Positions 1-12,706 of a stretch of DNA of 64,000 nt are shown in pieces. A program made the translations under genes and the position numbers. This stretch comes from Lentinula raphanica (taxonomy: Eukaryota > Basidiomycota > Agaricomycetes > Agaricales > Omphalotaceae). The notes under the pieces were generated by a model. It worked only from the letters and a program-made list of their open reading frames with translations, did not search any database and was not told the DNA's origin. The stretch is taken from positions 620,001 through 684,000 of the forward strand of contig JANVFP010000029.1 of NCBI GenBank assembly GCA_027919835.1, in the 5' to 3' direction. Position 1 is the first letter of the stretch, and each line of letters starts with the position of its first letter.

Positions 1-1
1 G

Positions 2-906
2 TATTCACGAAGTGCTCGAGGCTCTCCAACCGGTGGTGGTGGTAAACGTGATGACTTCCCAAGGAAAGAGGCCATGGAAAATCGTTTACTCGATTTAGAT
101 ATCGAAGCACTATGTGAGATGGAGATAGACGGTGTGGACGCAGACGCAGGAAATGAAGGATTACTGGCCCATGGCTTTTCTGTGGACTTGGCTATTGATC
201 CTGGATGCTTCTTTGACAACGTACTCGGGCTTTCTGTGGCAGCACGAGAGTGGTCTGAATGCTTGAGAGGTTCCACACAAAGGTCCGTCATGGACCGCGA
301 GCTTTGTATCGCATTATGATCATGCGCCAATGGGGCTGGAAACACAAGCTCCCGGACAGAACCAGCAGAAGACGCACGGTTATGGCTTCGGTATGATTCC
401 GCGATTTCGGTCGGAGAAGAGACTAGAAGATCACTTTCCTGCGGAGGTAGATTAGACGACGAATGCGCAATCGCCTGCAATATAAGGACGAAACGGGAAT
501 GAGCAAGGGTGAGACGGGCAAGATGCGCAGTCTTCAAGTGAGCACGAGTATGATGAGATTTGGAGGTTGCAGGTGAAGATGCCTTTGTGAGTATAGAAAG
601 AGCATGCGTCGGGTAAGTGTGTAATGGTGTTTGCTGTGATAATACTGTCGAGGTGTGAATGCCTTTGGAGCAGATTGACGAAGAGATGTACGCACTGATG
701 AGAACCAAGTCTTCCCAGCACAACTCCAATCCGAAGTGCTCTCGGAACGCGAGATTCTCAGGTCCTGCCTCCCGCAAAACCTTTCCGAACCCATCGACGT
801 ATCTAGTCAGCACAACGTTGCGCGCATTAATTTTTCTCTTCAATTCGATCTCGGAATGAGCACTAGCGATGTCGAAGAAGTTCCGCCATGTCCGGCAAGT
901 TTGGGA
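2..906 (+). CDS. Unrecognised partial gene or gene remnant
   Basis: A reading frame is open from the left edge to a stop at 319. It carries a Gly run, then KRDDFPRKEA and an acidic stretch rich in D and E, so it could be the C-terminal part of a gene that starts outside the window. Two further protein-like stretches follow in other frames: about 270-446 (rich in Q, G, F and R) and about 697-906 (ending PPCPASLG and a stop). They could be exons of one spliced gene, but the splice sites I tried do not join the frames cleanly. Decay by frameshift is therefore equally possible. No family is recognised. Confidence 0.25.
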
Positions 907-1685
907 TAATGCAAGGAAAGTCCTCCAAGGAACAAACCTAAGCAACGAGGATAATAGTGAGGGATTCTGCAGAAAGATCTCCGTCAATGGTGCTTTGTAA
1001 CTAGTCGTCGCGGTCAGCGGCCTTTTTGACAATCTTGCATGGGTTGAAGTCATGAGCCACGACCAAAGTCCGGATAGTCGACCAAATGAAGCTGCAGTCG
1101 CGACTTCTTAGTGCGATGCGTTGTTACAGGTCGATCCCACTGTCGATCCCGGAGTGAGCACACCTCCATGAGACATTCGGGATGAACTCACCGAAACTTT
1201 CGCGACGGACAGAGAGTGTAAAGCCAGAATATATGTTCCCGAATTGTCGCAGTGATAAACGAAAGGACTATGACAGAGCGAACTAGACTGGATGGTGGAG
1301 TGGAGGGGGGAAGAATGACAGGGGGACGTTATGCAGCGGGTCAAATTTCAAGGGATGAGAAATTACGCTCAGCATCACCTCATCGAACTACGGGCCGGTA
1401 TATGTATTTCCCCATTTGGAAATTACTTTAAGGCACTCTTGCCAAATTAAGAGACTTCCGCATGTGGCGCGGCATTTTTTCCTATGTCTTCGACATATTC
1501 GGTAGTGAACGTTATGCATCTTGCGCGTTGCGCCCATACGCGAACAGACAGCAAACGTTCAACTCCGTTCAATGTCTTCTTTGACGGAGACGTTTGACGA
1601 CGGCATGTTGCACACGTTTCAAACCTACCTTTAAAAGGTAAATCATCAAGATTCTGAAAAGATTGATATTCTGTTCTTCAATGTA
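907..1685. other. Stretch without a recognisable gene
   Basis: Only short, unconvincing reading frames are seen on both strands. No repeat, RNA gene or clear promoter is visible. Confidence 0.5.
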
Positions 1686-2759
1686 GGCTCCTCTTTATCC
1701 TCGCTACTGTCATCATCGTACCCATAAAGGAGGATCACTGGCAATGGAACGAGCGCAATGATACCTCGAATGGTGGTGCCAGCACGCCTTATTCTGCCTC
1801 ATCTCGCCAGAATTCGCCTATACATAATGGCACTGTTCGTCTCCACCTACTAAATCAGAAAAATCTCCGAGTTCCCTGTCTCGGTTGTGTTCAACCTTCC
1901 TTTGGTCTCCCTGGTGAGTTATCCAATTTCCAAACATTCGGCTCCAGATCAGCTGAGGATAGCCTGAGCAAGGAATACTTACGAGGAGTCATACTTCTGT
2001 CACTGAGTGATAACACGATGACTTGAAGTTTGGTACGGAATACTCTTCGATCATTTCTCCTTGGTTCAACAGGTCTTACTCGAATCCTCCTCTCTGGGAC
2101 TACTACTGCATTATCTATTCATAACAGGTCTCGACGTTTTAGTTCCAGGTTGTCCCTCAGGCAGGCAATAGGTCTCCTTCCAATCCATAACCAACTGTAC
2201 GTACCAAGAGCAGTTAGTATCGCCCTGTCCGTAATTATTTTTTTCACATCCATTTGGGTATATTGTTTTCTAGTCAATTTCGGATACTCATGAGCTCTTC
2301 TAGGTTTCCTAGCCAGTGCGATGGCTCCTGTGCTAAGGCAATAATTTGCTCCGAGCACTATGCGGGCTTACGCAGCAGATTCAACAAACTGTGACCTACA
2401 GCCACCCAAAAACCTTCGTTGTCTCTGTCGAGCCTGCCAACAGTGCCATACCGGCTCAGCTGAGTTCGGCCGGGATCGTCCCCTATTGTACCTTCATCGA
2501 TTCCAGTGTCCACCTGTGTTCCATGTATTTGGAAAAATACTTCGGTGTATGTGTATCTAGTTCGCGATGTCACTGAAGCTGTTTGACAGGAGGCAGTTCG
2601 AGTTGAAACCTTGCAGCGCACCTCCTCGATGTTGATGGAACTGCCTCGCATTCTGTCGTCCTGTCCGAGACTCTAACTCGAGACCCAGTAGAATGTGCTA
2701 CCTTGATCTGCCGCAGGCGGGCGGTTACTAGTATCACAAGTGACTGTCAGTAGCTCAGA
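1686..2759 (+). CDS. Unresolved, possibly spliced coding region with a membrane segment
   Basis: After a plausible acceptor (..AATGTAG) near 1686 a frame is open to about 2025. It begins with a hydrophobic segment (LLFILATVIIVPI), followed by a polar stretch rich in N, S and G. A good donor (GTGAGT) occurs near 1915. Later protein-like pieces in different frames lie at about 2030-2290 (a second hydrophobic stretch near its end), 2370-2575 and 2610-2759. The pattern fits either a multi-exon single-pass membrane protein or a decayed gene. No family is recognised, and the exon structure cannot be settled from sequence alone. Confidence 0.22.
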
Positions 2760-2790
2760 GTGACTCTCAATGAAACACCTTCACGACCGA

Positions 2791-3104
2791 CCTAACCCAG
2801 CCTAACCCCTCCGAGTCCTAATACTCTCCTAAACCTCTGATGCTTAGTGACTCTTGACTCGGAAATCAGAACCAGAACCAAAGATGTTCACGCATGTGCC
2901 ATTCCGACATACGTAGTGGAAGGTACTAGCAGAACACGGTCGTTCCTTTAGGCAGCTTAGCAGTATGCATTCCATGAATTCAAGAACGCATGTTAGGAGG
3001 CTCTGAGCTTTGTCAACTGACATGAAGAGCGGAATATTTCTCCGTTCAGTGTGGCGCACCGTTCAGCGGAGCGTTAGGACTCTGAGGGGAGTTAGGCAGT
3101 TAGG
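2791..3104. mobile_element. MITE-like element with 31-bp imperfect terminal inverted repeats
   Basis: The left end (2791-2821, starting CCTAACCCAGCCTAAC) and the reverse complement of the right end (3074-3104) match over about 31 bp with a few mismatches and one small indel. Both share CCTAAC, a second CCTAAC and GAGTCCTAA. The roughly 314-bp interval has no convincing ORF and no transposase. A target-site duplication is not obvious. The size, inverted ends and lack of coding capacity fit a non-autonomous DNA transposon. Confidence 0.45.
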
Positions 3105-3456
3105 CAAAGCAGTCCCGCCGCCCGCGAACGTGTTCCATACCCTATGTACGATGCGATCATCTCTGATAGATTTGTTTACGTTGGACGTCTTTCCAAAACT
3201 AGAGCTAACTAGAGGCAGGCGTAACTGATGCTGCAATGCAGGTCATCGGTAGTACCTACTGACCTTTGTACAAACACAGAAACTTGGGGTGCAGTATTAT
3301 GCGTACGCATGCAGGTGCGTTTAGATATTGAGTAGGACTATAATTGTGTACATTCATTAAAATAAAACGGTTTATGGTAAACTGATATGTTGCTATATGT
3401 TGCGTACAGAGACATTGAGAAAACCTTTAGAGGCCTACGCCCATTGCGGCCTTCGA
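3105..3456. other. Intergenic stretch
   Basis: AT-rich DNA downstream of the Ncp1-like gene. No gene or structured element is seen. Confidence 0.5.
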
Positions 3457-4733
3457 TCATCTCCAGAAGCCACTCTTCCGCCCTTGCGTCCCCTCTTTGG
3501 TAGGTTTACCTTTGAGATCGTTCATCATGACTTCCCTTTCACGTTCGTCGACCCCAAATACTTTCCTCAATCCATCCACTTCAGTTGCTTTCTCTTGCAT
3601 CTTCTCTGTCGCCTCTCTTGCGTTATTTCGAACGACTTCCAACTTTTCCTGAAAAAAAGCATATATCAGGGTTGAGTGTAAATTGCATTTAATAATGGAC
3701 TAACCGCCTCGCTTTGCATCGCAGTTTGAGCTATCTCGTACTTCGTCCTCGCTGCGAGGTAGGCCTCTTCGGCTTTTTGAAAAGCAGTGACAGCCTTTGT
3801 GTGCGCGGTATGAGCCTTGCCTTCCCGCTGCATTCCGAGTGAGAACGTTAACGAGAACATTGACAGAGGGACTTGAAGTACGAACCTTGACCGCCATCTT
3901 CTGAACTCGCTGCAATTCCCCTAATTCCTGAATGGCTATATCCAGTGACTTCTTCTCTACTTTGCTTTCTGATTTAATAACTTTGGAAAGTCTTTGACCT
4001 TGCTTGACTGCACGTCTGCATCAGTACGAGTTTCATGCACCTTTGAACCGAAGAATTCGGACTGACCTTCCATTTGAATGATCTTCTTCTTTTGCTTTCC
4101 AGTCAAAGCATCATCAGCACTTTGCATTCGTTGATGCAACGAATCATCGGCGGCGGCGGTCGCTAGAGGACCAGTAGCACCAGCTCCATTGATGAAGGTT
4201 GACCCATTAACGGGGTTACCCTCTGCATCGGTGAAGATACTGCGTCGAGAACGGGCCGAACCGACGCTGCGAGTTGAGCGATTTCTTTCGACCCCGTCAG
4301 AGGCAGGCACCCCTTGGATAGAAGAAGCTACAGAAGCCGGTCGCTTTTTCTTGAGGACAGAAGCAGGGCGTGCATTCTGAGACGAGGGTGACAAAGCTCT
4401 GTCAGGAGGGGGGAGGTTGGTGGCCGGAAGCCAGCCTTCAGACCCATTTGGATGAGCAGTGATATCATCCTGCTGAGGCTCGTCTGTGAATTGACGTTGA
4501 CCATCATCCTCGGTGTCATCAAGAAGAGTGGCATTGGGAGCGACCCTAGTGCCACCGCCTGCAACGGTGGGCTCGCGGTTCAAGTTAGATTCCTTCGCAT
4601 CCGACAAAGGAAGATTCGGGTCTTGGGCGTTTTGTGACATGTGGAAATGAGCTATCGGTGCTTCGTAATAAACGCTATTACCAGAGACTGAGGATGTTTT
4701 GGAATCGAGAATGGGTCTGCCAGTTACTGACAT
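3457..4733 (-). CDS. Ncp1-like coiled-coil protein
   Basis: A spliced minus-strand gene. The first exon begins MSVTGRPILDSK and encodes a long low-complexity region rich in S, P, N and D (about 200 residues). The C-terminal part is strongly helical and charged: KVEKKSLDIAIQELGELQR, REGKAHTAHTKAVTAFQKAEE, EKLEVVRNNAREATEKMQEK. It then ends in VFGVDEREREVMMNDLKG and a short basic tail. At least three introns are visible. One is 3649-3704, reading GTTAGT..CAG on the minus strand. The architecture resembles proteins annotated in basidiomycetes as 'DNA binding protein Ncp1'. That name is from memory of the family and its function is poorly established. A coiled-coil structural role is what the sequence itself supports. 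Confidence 0.6.
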
Positions 4734-5291
4734 ACGTTGTCAGAATTTCTGTGGAGCGATGAGAATGGCGAGTGTGTCGAGTAGTTAGAAACTTGAGTGT
4801 AAGGTGGAAGGAAATGAACAAGAGGTAAGTCTTGGGGTGTCTTGGAAGTTGGGCAGGATGACCTTATATGCGAGCGACGGAGTATCAAATCCAAAAGCTC
4901 TGACGTCACTGAGGAGCATCAACGCGTTCCCCGCGCGCGTCTATTTCCCTTACGCGCCTAATTCTGATCCACATACTTATGTCATACAGTGACTCTGCCC
5001 GGATTATAACAGGCTTGAACTTCTTGTCGCTGCTACTGCATCTTTGATAAGTTTAATACTCTTGTTTAGGGTTTATGTAGCATCATGCAACAGGCCTGAA
5101 GGGGCGTGCTAAAGCCTGGGGTTAACGTCCAAGAAAGCTTTCTCAAAGCTCAGTTCGAGGTCTAGATTCACCACAGAATGTCCTCCAAGAACAAGTCATC
5201 CGAGAACTTAGAAGTACTACATATGACCACAACATCTTACTGGAAGCATGGGGATACTGATAGATGTACAATATCGAAATAGGACGGTCAT
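4734..5291. other. Intergenic stretch between the Ncp1-like gene and the dehydrogenase
   Basis: Upstream DNA of the minus-strand Ncp1-like gene and downstream DNA of the minus-strand dehydrogenase. No further gene is supported. Confidence 0.5.
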
Positions 5292-6392
5292 TCACCAATC
5301 TGCGCCTTCATAAACTACTCCGTCTACATTTGTGCCCTGGCCAAAACTTGACCATTCTTCGAGTTCAGATAGTCGTTGCTTCAAATGCTTCTTTGAAAGT
5401 TGTAGCGCATCTTCGCCCAATGCAAATCTAGATGGCAAAGGTTTCTCCGTTTTCATTGTGACGAGATCGAGGATTCTTTTCGCGGCTTTGACAGGATCTC
5501 CAATTTCTTGTCCTGATCGTTTACGGAAATCTTCGTGGAATTTGTGAGCAGCGTCGTACCCTTCAATCTACGTACAACGAAGCACCATGAACGTTTGGTG
5601 AGCAACATGAAGAGCAAATTATGATATTCACTGACGATATTTGTTGAAGCCTTGGTGTTTGAAGATGCGACCGATGTGCGGAATGCCCCAAGTATTATTG
5701 AGACAGCTCGAATATTGAAGGGCTCAAGTTCTTTCGCCCACACTTCTGTAAGGCCTGCGAACTATGTAGTCAGTAGCTCAATCGCATCGAACTGTGATTT
5801 GTCTTACAGTCAAGAGCAGCTTTGGTCGTACAGTATATACCTGCACCAGTTCCAGCTAGATAAGAACCTTGGGAGCTAATGTTCACAATTGTCCCCGTCC
5901 TCCGACTGCGAAAATGAGGCAAGAAAGCATCTGTGACGTTGATCACGCTAAAAAAGTTGGTAGCGAACTGTGATTGTACTTCTTCGGGCCTGTGTAGATG
6001 TGCCATCAGTTAGAAACGCCACCATGAACGAGAAAAAACACCCCCTACGTATTCTCCTCGACGGCTCCGCCGAGAAGCCATCCAGCATTGTTGACGAGAA
6101 TATCCACTTGACCACTAAGGTAGTTTTAGCGATATAATTGCCTCTACACAGCTTATTTATCGACTCACAACGCGTTGATAGCCTCTTCAGCGAAGTTTTT
6201 GAGCTCCGTAGGCTTATCGTTGACATCCAACGTGAATATTCGAGCTCCTTTGTCTCGTAGATCTTCGATGGCAGACAGACGACGCGCGGTGGCAATTACT
6301 CGTAGTCCCTTTGCGAGGGCTTCTTCAGCGATACATCTGCCGAGCCCGGTAGAACATCCAGTGATGAGAATTACTTGAGGATCAGAGGCCAT
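5292..6392 (-). CDS. Short-chain dehydrogenase/reductase
   Basis: NAD(P)-dependent oxidoreductase of the classical SDR family, probably cytosolic. The start codon at 6392 opens MASDPQVILITGCSTGLG, which carries the Rossmann TGxxxGxG nucleotide-binding motif. Further on are the conserved VNISSQG strand and the catalytic YxxxK as YCTTK, preceded by a GSYLAG segment that supplies the serine. The protein ends VVYEGADW before a TGA at 5292-5294. It is split by about five short introns, and the total is near 290 residues, typical for a classical SDR. The first 60 residues resemble retinol-dehydrogenase or ketoreductase-like SDRs. The substrate cannot be told. Confidence 0.88.
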
Positions 6393-6428
6393 TCGAATCG
6401 ATAGCTCTGGCCAGTGCGAGTGGGGTGG

Positions 6429-6436
6429 TTTATATA
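6429..6436 (-). promoter_or_regulatory. TATA box of the SDR gene
   Basis: TATATAAA on the minus strand, 37 bp upstream of the SDR start codon. The spacing implies a very short 5' leader. Confidence 0.5.
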
Positions 6437-6850
6437 TGCAGAAGAATTTTTGAAGCCGGATTCGGCGAGTTCAGATTATCTTATGTGTGAGTCATGCAAA
6501 AAGAGATATTTCCGTCGTCCGAAAAGCATTGGGCCCGTGTTGCAAGTCGAGGGTTGCTCGTATACCGAATCTTGTAGTTCAAAGTACATGTAGCCACTGT
6601 CTCCTTGTGCTGTCATTAGAGTTGACATTGAGAGATCAAGAGATATTTGTGAGGCTTGAGCCGAAGTTCTGGAGCCGTTTCAAGTAAAGCTCGGTGATAT
6701 TGATCTTTACTTCATAATGTTGCTGACGACATCCCATGAAGTGACGATGTTTCGGCACCGACAAATATCTGATCTCTTACACTCACCTTTTCCACTTCGT
6801 CGTCTTCATCGCTGTGTCCATAGAGTTCGCTTTGCAAGTCTGGTCGTACA
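6437..6850. other. Divergent intergenic region
   Basis: Shared upstream region between the minus-strand SDR and the plus-strand OMA1-like protease. No other gene is supported. Confidence 0.5.
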
Positions 6851-8704
6851 ATGTACAATGCTACGGCATCTTGTACGCAGAACGCTCACACTCTCACGAC
6901 CCCATCCACAAGCCGACCCCTGTCAACTGTAACATTTCCACGGTCTCGCTCAGCCTTTGTTCGATATCCACCTGGTTTAGGCCTTATCCGGGCTAGGACA
7001 TCAATCATACCAACAACAACAGGTGCCTTCGCTTTCCACTCCACTCCGACGAATAATGCCCCTCCTTTGATTCCTATACTGGCCGCTATATTCAAGGTTT
7101 GTTCGTGTCATCAAGGCATTTGATTGCTAGGCTAAGGCTAACGATATCAGATAGTCTTCTGCAGGCTTGCAGGTTGCCCAAACTGCTGGTAGAATTGCAT
7201 TGACCTTTGTCCCAGTCATTCTCCTCAAGAATCACAAATCCCGTATGCATCTACATTTCGCCGACATCCATGGCATTCCTGGTGCAGAAGATAAAAAATT
7301 AAAGCTACTACAACGAATAAGAAAACGCACCATATTCTTCCAAGTGATGTTGGCTATCCCAGCTGTGCTGTTTTGGCTGGTCATCATTGCTAGTATGGAG
7401 CAAACACCATTGACTGGGAGGTGTGTCTCGAGTGCAATCGATATCCGTAAACTAAATCTAGTTTTCTCTTCAGATGGAGACTCATTATCCTATCGCCTGA
7501 AGAAGAAGACGATCTGTCTGCGACCTTGGCAGGACAGGGATGGTATAACGCCGTAGGAGATATTTTGGCGCAAGATGGCCCCGCGCGATTCGTTCCCTAC
7601 CACGATTGGAGGTACCAATGGGTGCAAGACACTCTCCGAAGGCTCGAAGCAACTATTCCCATTCTCACAAAAGAGACCGACGAATGTTCGGAGTGGCTAA
7701 TGAGCCAACGACCGATGCCCCCACCAGCTGACTACCCTCTTACACCCCGACCAAGAGCATCCGAATATCTACGATACTATTGTGAGAAAATGTGCGACCG
7801 TGAACCACCTGCGTTGTCTCACACTATACCCGGGCCGCCATATAATCTGCTTGTTGTAGAAAAGCCAGATGCACTGAATGCTTTCTCCTATGGTTTCGGA
7901 CCTGACGGAGGTGGTATCGTCGTCTACTCTGGTTTCATCGATGACATCCTCGCTAGACTACCAATGGACGAGACCAATTCTCCGTCTCAACCACAGTCGT
8001 GGTGGTCCCTGCTTTTGGGCGGTCCCTCCCCACCTCGCCAATTCATCCCCAGTGAAAAGCAGACTTCCGAATTGGCGATCCTTCTGGCACACGAATTGGC
8101 CCACCTCATACTTTCTCATCATCTAGAGACGTTGTCTTCAGCCACTGTCATCGTTCCTGGAACGTTATCTATCTTCTCGGACGTTATACGAGTCCTGTTA
8201 TTCCCAGTCACAATGTTCTTTGGGCCATTTGTTAACGATGCTGTTGCGCAACTTGGTAGAATTGGCTCTGGCGAACTCACCAAAGTTGGAGAATACTGCA
8301 CCAGTCTCAAGCAAGAGCATGAAGCGGACGTTGTATCCGCGAGGTAAGCTCTTTCGACGTTCAAGGATATTTGCCACCCAGCATGACACTTCTTTCACAG
8401 ACTTCTAGCTCATGCAGGCTTTGATGCTCGGGAAGCAGTTTCATTCTGGGAGCAACGTGCTCTATCGGCCACGGAATGTGGTCATGCCGAGTCCATAGAT
8501 CCTGCGTCTGCAGATGAACCGATATCGAAAAGTGCGCGCCTCATACGGCGAATCGCCGGAACCGGACATCCTGTGAATGAAGCTCGAGTCGACAAGCTCA
8601 AGTCCGAGTTGGTACGGTGGGAGACAGAGCGAAGAGCTGCCTTGGTGCGTTCTCGATTGCCACCAGAGGAGGTGCGTAGTGGCATCAATCTCCTTCTTGC
8701 ATAG
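6851..8704 (+). CDS. OMA1: OMA1-like M48 metalloendopeptidase of the mitochondrial inner membrane
   Basis: Zinc metalloprotease of family M48. Known members act in inner-membrane quality control and stress-induced processing. The N-terminus is rich in R, S and T and lacks acidic residues, as in a mitochondrial presequence. It is followed by a hydrophobic segment (PPLIPILAAIF) and a transmembrane helix (FFQVMLAIPAVLFWLVIIA). The catalytic motif is HELAHLILSHH (HExxH), and the downstream zinc ligand is in EHEADVVSARLLAHAGFD, matching the family pattern. The C-terminal FWEQR and HPVNEARVDKL blocks are also typical. About four exons. Translation could instead start at the ATG at 6861 (MLRHLVRRTLTLSRP), which looks more like a presequence but needs an extra small intron. 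The end at 8704 assumes no further exon. Confidence 0.85.
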
Positions 8705-9517
8705 ATATATCGATATTTATGGGTATAACTTTGGTTATGCTGGGACGTTGGGTGATTGTTCTTTTTATCGTACTGTACTATGTATCAACGTTGTCGTTCT
8801 TTAGGTTATAGCTCGGAAATCAATCACGACTCTCAATTCACTCGAACTGCACTTGTGATTCTTTTTGCAGCGTGGCAGCACACGATCCTCTCATGTGGGC
8901 CAGCAAGTGGAAGCATCCAAGTCTTGCCCAGGTCTTGTAACATAGGCTGCATGTCCATGACTACCGACAAGGAATTCAGCGCGACATATGTGCACTCTTT
9001 CACATGTCGCTTTGGTTCTTAAAATTCGCATTCTTGATGTGCTAGACCTCAAGGCTCAACGGGCTTTGTTGCAGATCATGTTGGCCAGCGTTCAGGTATC
9101 TCGCGGACTAGTAGGCTGGATGCGTCTCCATCAATCCGAGTCAGATTGCCAAAACGGAGAAACTTCAAGTCTTCTCTTTGAAAGAATGAATGCCACCATC
9201 CACAGATAATGGAAGGAAGAAGACCAAGTATAGCTTGCTAGATTATCCACCTTCATCTGGCATTCACCTGCTTCTGAAGAGGGTTCCGTATTTGGTCGCT
9301 CTGAGAATCAGAGCCAATTCACCTTACCATATGCTTCTTCTCCCCGCTGTTATCTCGCCATTCATCGCTACCGCATGGAATCTTGAATCTGTATACCACT
9401 TCGCTTCCAGTGTATCCGGTATGATTGGGCCCATCCGAGGCACGCATTATAGCAGGGATACAAATACTCGCAGGTATGATCCAGTTGCTTTCTTCCTCAG
9501 GTTTCATACTCGACACA
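8705..9517. other. Intergenic stretch
   Basis: Short open frames exist but none has introns, motifs or composition that would support a gene. The last few hundred bases should contain the chitinase promoter. Confidence 0.45.
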
Positions 9518-12230
9518 ATGATAGGTCTTCGTCATATCCTCGTCTCTCTTCTCTCGTTATCGGTCCTACATGTCCAAGCGACCCAGGTCATGCATAGGCC
9601 TGAAAGGTTCAACACCACGCCTCCTGCTGTGACCACCGAACATGACCCAGCAACGCACGTCGTCCAGAAACGAGCTACGACCAAGACCCAAGTAGCTTAC
9701 TTCACTAATTGGGGTATCTACGCAGCCAACTTTCGTACGTATCTTATCGAGCTCTATATCTGTTGTCAATTGACTCGTTCAAAGAACCCACCGATATCAT
9801 TCCCTCAACACTCACTCGTGAGCTTCGATCAATACAACTATCCCTACACATCGTGAAGTTATACACTTTCAACAGACATTCTTTACGCATTCGCCGACGT
9901 CAGTCCCGACACTGGCGCAATCTCTCTTACCGACTTGTATGCTGACGAGCAAGTGCGTTGGTATTTCCACAATTGGTGTCTGTCCGCTAATCGTGAACTA
10001 TCTTAGAAACACTTTCCCTCTGATTCATGGGATGAGACTGGGAATAACCTCTATGGATGCCTGAAGCAAATGTGGGTGTCCTTGAAATTTTAAGCTCTCA
10101 AAAATCTCAGATCGTTGTCAGGTATCTCCTCAAGCTCGCCAACCGCAATCTCAAGGTGTTGCTTTCGATTGGTGGATGGACTTACTCCCAAGCGGGCAAG
10201 TGAATCTTTCTTTCCGCAACTCCTCTGGCATTCAATAGCATCTTGCAGGTCATTTTGACTTCGTTACCGATGCGACTCTGAGGGCCAATTTTGTGACCCA
10301 GGCTGTGTCTTACATTGAGAATTTTGGTTTTGATGGAATGTAAGGCATTCACCAGCTGATTCCACCCGATGAGAACATATCAGAACTGATTCAATTCCAG
10401 TGACTTAGACTACGAATACCCTGCGAACACAGCGCAAGGCCAAGGATTCTCTGACCTGATCACTGAACTGCGTACTGCCTTCGACACGTTGGCTAGTCAG
10501 AAAGGGGACAGTACACCGTATCAGTTAACTGCTGCAGTCTCCGCCAATGCTTCCAATTACCAGTGGCTCAACATTCCGCAGGTAGACGCTGCACTCACGT
10601 ACTGGAACCTGATGGTGCGCAAGCCCTTTATGCATATTGAAAGAAGCAATCTCATGTGAAACGATGAAGGCATATGATTACGCGGGATCGTGGCTGAGCT
10701 GGTCTGATAATCAAGCTAACCTCTATGATGGTCAGCGCACGGGTATCAACACTGATATGGCAGTTAAAGGCTATATCGCAGCGGGAGCTTCTGCAGATAA
10801 GATCAATATGGGTATGTTTGGGACACCATTTCATTGACTCCTTCGAGCCATCGATCATCCACAATAGGAATCCCGATTTATGGGCGAGCTTTCGAGGAAA
10901 CCACGGGTCTTGGAGAGCCTTACAACGGGGTAAGCCATCGCTCTCTGAACATGGTATATGATGGCTGGAGATATCCCCAAGATTGGTCCCGGAACATTCG
11001 AAGCGGGTGTTTACCAGTACAAGGTTCTGCCCCGTATGTGTCCTGATGTTCAATCACAATGATTTTGATCTGAAGTTGAGGTCTCAGTGGCGGGCGCCTC
11101 AGTTTTCGAGAACACGACGGACGTGACTAGCTATTCTTACAATCCAAGTACAGAAGAACTGGTCTCTTACGATACCCCGAACATTGTGAAGATGAAAGCT
11201 CAGTATGTCAATACCAACGGACTTGCGGGTGCTATGTATTGGGATTTGATACGTATCATCTTTGCTCTTAAGGCTGGTCTGAGCCCTTTACTTACTATTT
11301 CTTGTCCCCTTGACATCTGCTCCCCTTCGCATTACTGTCTGCTCCACCAAAATTTCATGGCTAACACAGTCAGGCAAGTCGATTCGTGCATGTCTGCGTG
11401 GTTAATGATACTCATTTTTGATTCAAGGATACCGCCGACGCGTCGACGTCTCTTGTCCAGAATGTTTTGACCGAATTTTCCGCACTGGACCAAACTCCAA
11501 ATCATATCGAGTGAGTAGGAAGCATAACCCATTGCACGTAGACGCTAAGGTTCGCGGGAACTAGTTATCCTAATAGCGAGTGGGACAACATTAGATCTAA
11601 CATGTAAGCATCTTATTCCACTCGTAGACGTGCATGGCTGATCCATACTGATAACTTAGGGGTAAATCAGACATTCCGCGTCCATCCGGTCCTAGTTGAC
11701 CATTTCCGCTCAGGTGAAAGCACGGGTTCCTCCAGCACAGTCCCCACATCCACATCCACTACCTCAGTCGCTTCTACAGGAACGGCTACAACTACCTCCA
11801 CCTCCACCTCCACCGGCGCTTCATCGACCTCTACCGCCGGGGCTTGTAGCAATGTAGCGGCCTGGTCCTCTACTGTAAGCGTATAACCGTTCAGACTTTT
11901 GGCGAATTCCTGACAGTGATACAACGTGTCGTATAGGTCGCTTATAACGGAGGCTCTGACGTGACTTACAGCGAGTATTTTTTTACCTTTGTGTTTTCGT
12001 AGCTATTGATCACCGTATTATATTACCAGATGGCAAGCTTTGGCAAGCTCAATGGTGAGCCTTCCTATACCTATATCTACTTTGTCGGAGTTGAACCAGA
12101 CTGCTTAGGTGGACTGAGAATGATACTCCAGGCGGAGCAGGTTGGTGTTCAGTTCTGATACCAAGTCAAACCGACACTGATACATTTATTTGAAAAAGCT
12201 GGTGTTTGGATAGTCGTCGGTACATGCTGA
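9518..12230 (+). CDS. Secreted GH18 chitinase with C-terminal chitin-binding module
   Basis: Secreted endochitinase that hydrolyses beta-1,4-GlcNAc bonds. Such enzymes serve cell-wall remodelling, autolysis or mycoparasitism. The start at 9518 gives a signal peptide (MIGLRHILVSLLSLSVLHVQA). The first beta strand is VAYFTNWGIYAANF. The SxGG-type motif appears as KVLLSIGGWTYSQAG. The catalytic DxxDxDxE motif is DGIDLDYEYP, with its Glu present. The MAYDY and IPIYGRAFEE blocks follow, and AGAMYWDL closes the barrel. A Ser/Thr-rich linker (about 11710-11840) leads to a CBM5/12-like module (WSSTVAYNGG, KLWQAQWWTENDTPGG) ending in VVGTC. At least ten short introns are present. The exact exon junction inside the binding module near 11975-12030 is uncertain. 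Confidence 0.92.
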
Positions 12231-12706
12231 TTGTATCATCCCATCTCCTTCGGAGAAGAGAGACAATTATGTATAAGGGTTATGGGGGACAATGTATTAG
12301 GTACTAAGTCTCTCGAGGAAGGAACAGTCTGGTTCTTGGGTAAACGAGACTCAGGAGACAAATTGTACTTAGGTACATAGTACATGCTGTGTATTCAAGG
12401 GAGGGACAGGCAAATTCTGTCAATACAACTTCAGATAGCAATTTTAGGAGGATGAGACGTCGATGTCCCATGCTGCCAATACACGAAAATTCAGTTAGGA
12501 ACACAAAAACTTGGACATAACACAAAGTGTGCACCAGGCTTGTCACTATTCTATGCAGAATCCAGATATCTAGCGACAGTCCAAAGTTATACCAAGGTTC
12601 TCTGACCTATTGTATTATCTGTTCGAAAGATTGTGGGGCAAACCCGGCCATGCTGCCTTGAAAAAGATAAATAGTGAATAAGCGCAACATTCTACATAGA
12701 TCAACT
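12231..12706. other. Convergent 3' intergenic region
   Basis: Lies between the 3' ends of the chitinase (plus) and SCJ1-like (minus) genes. No gene is seen. Confidence 0.5.
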
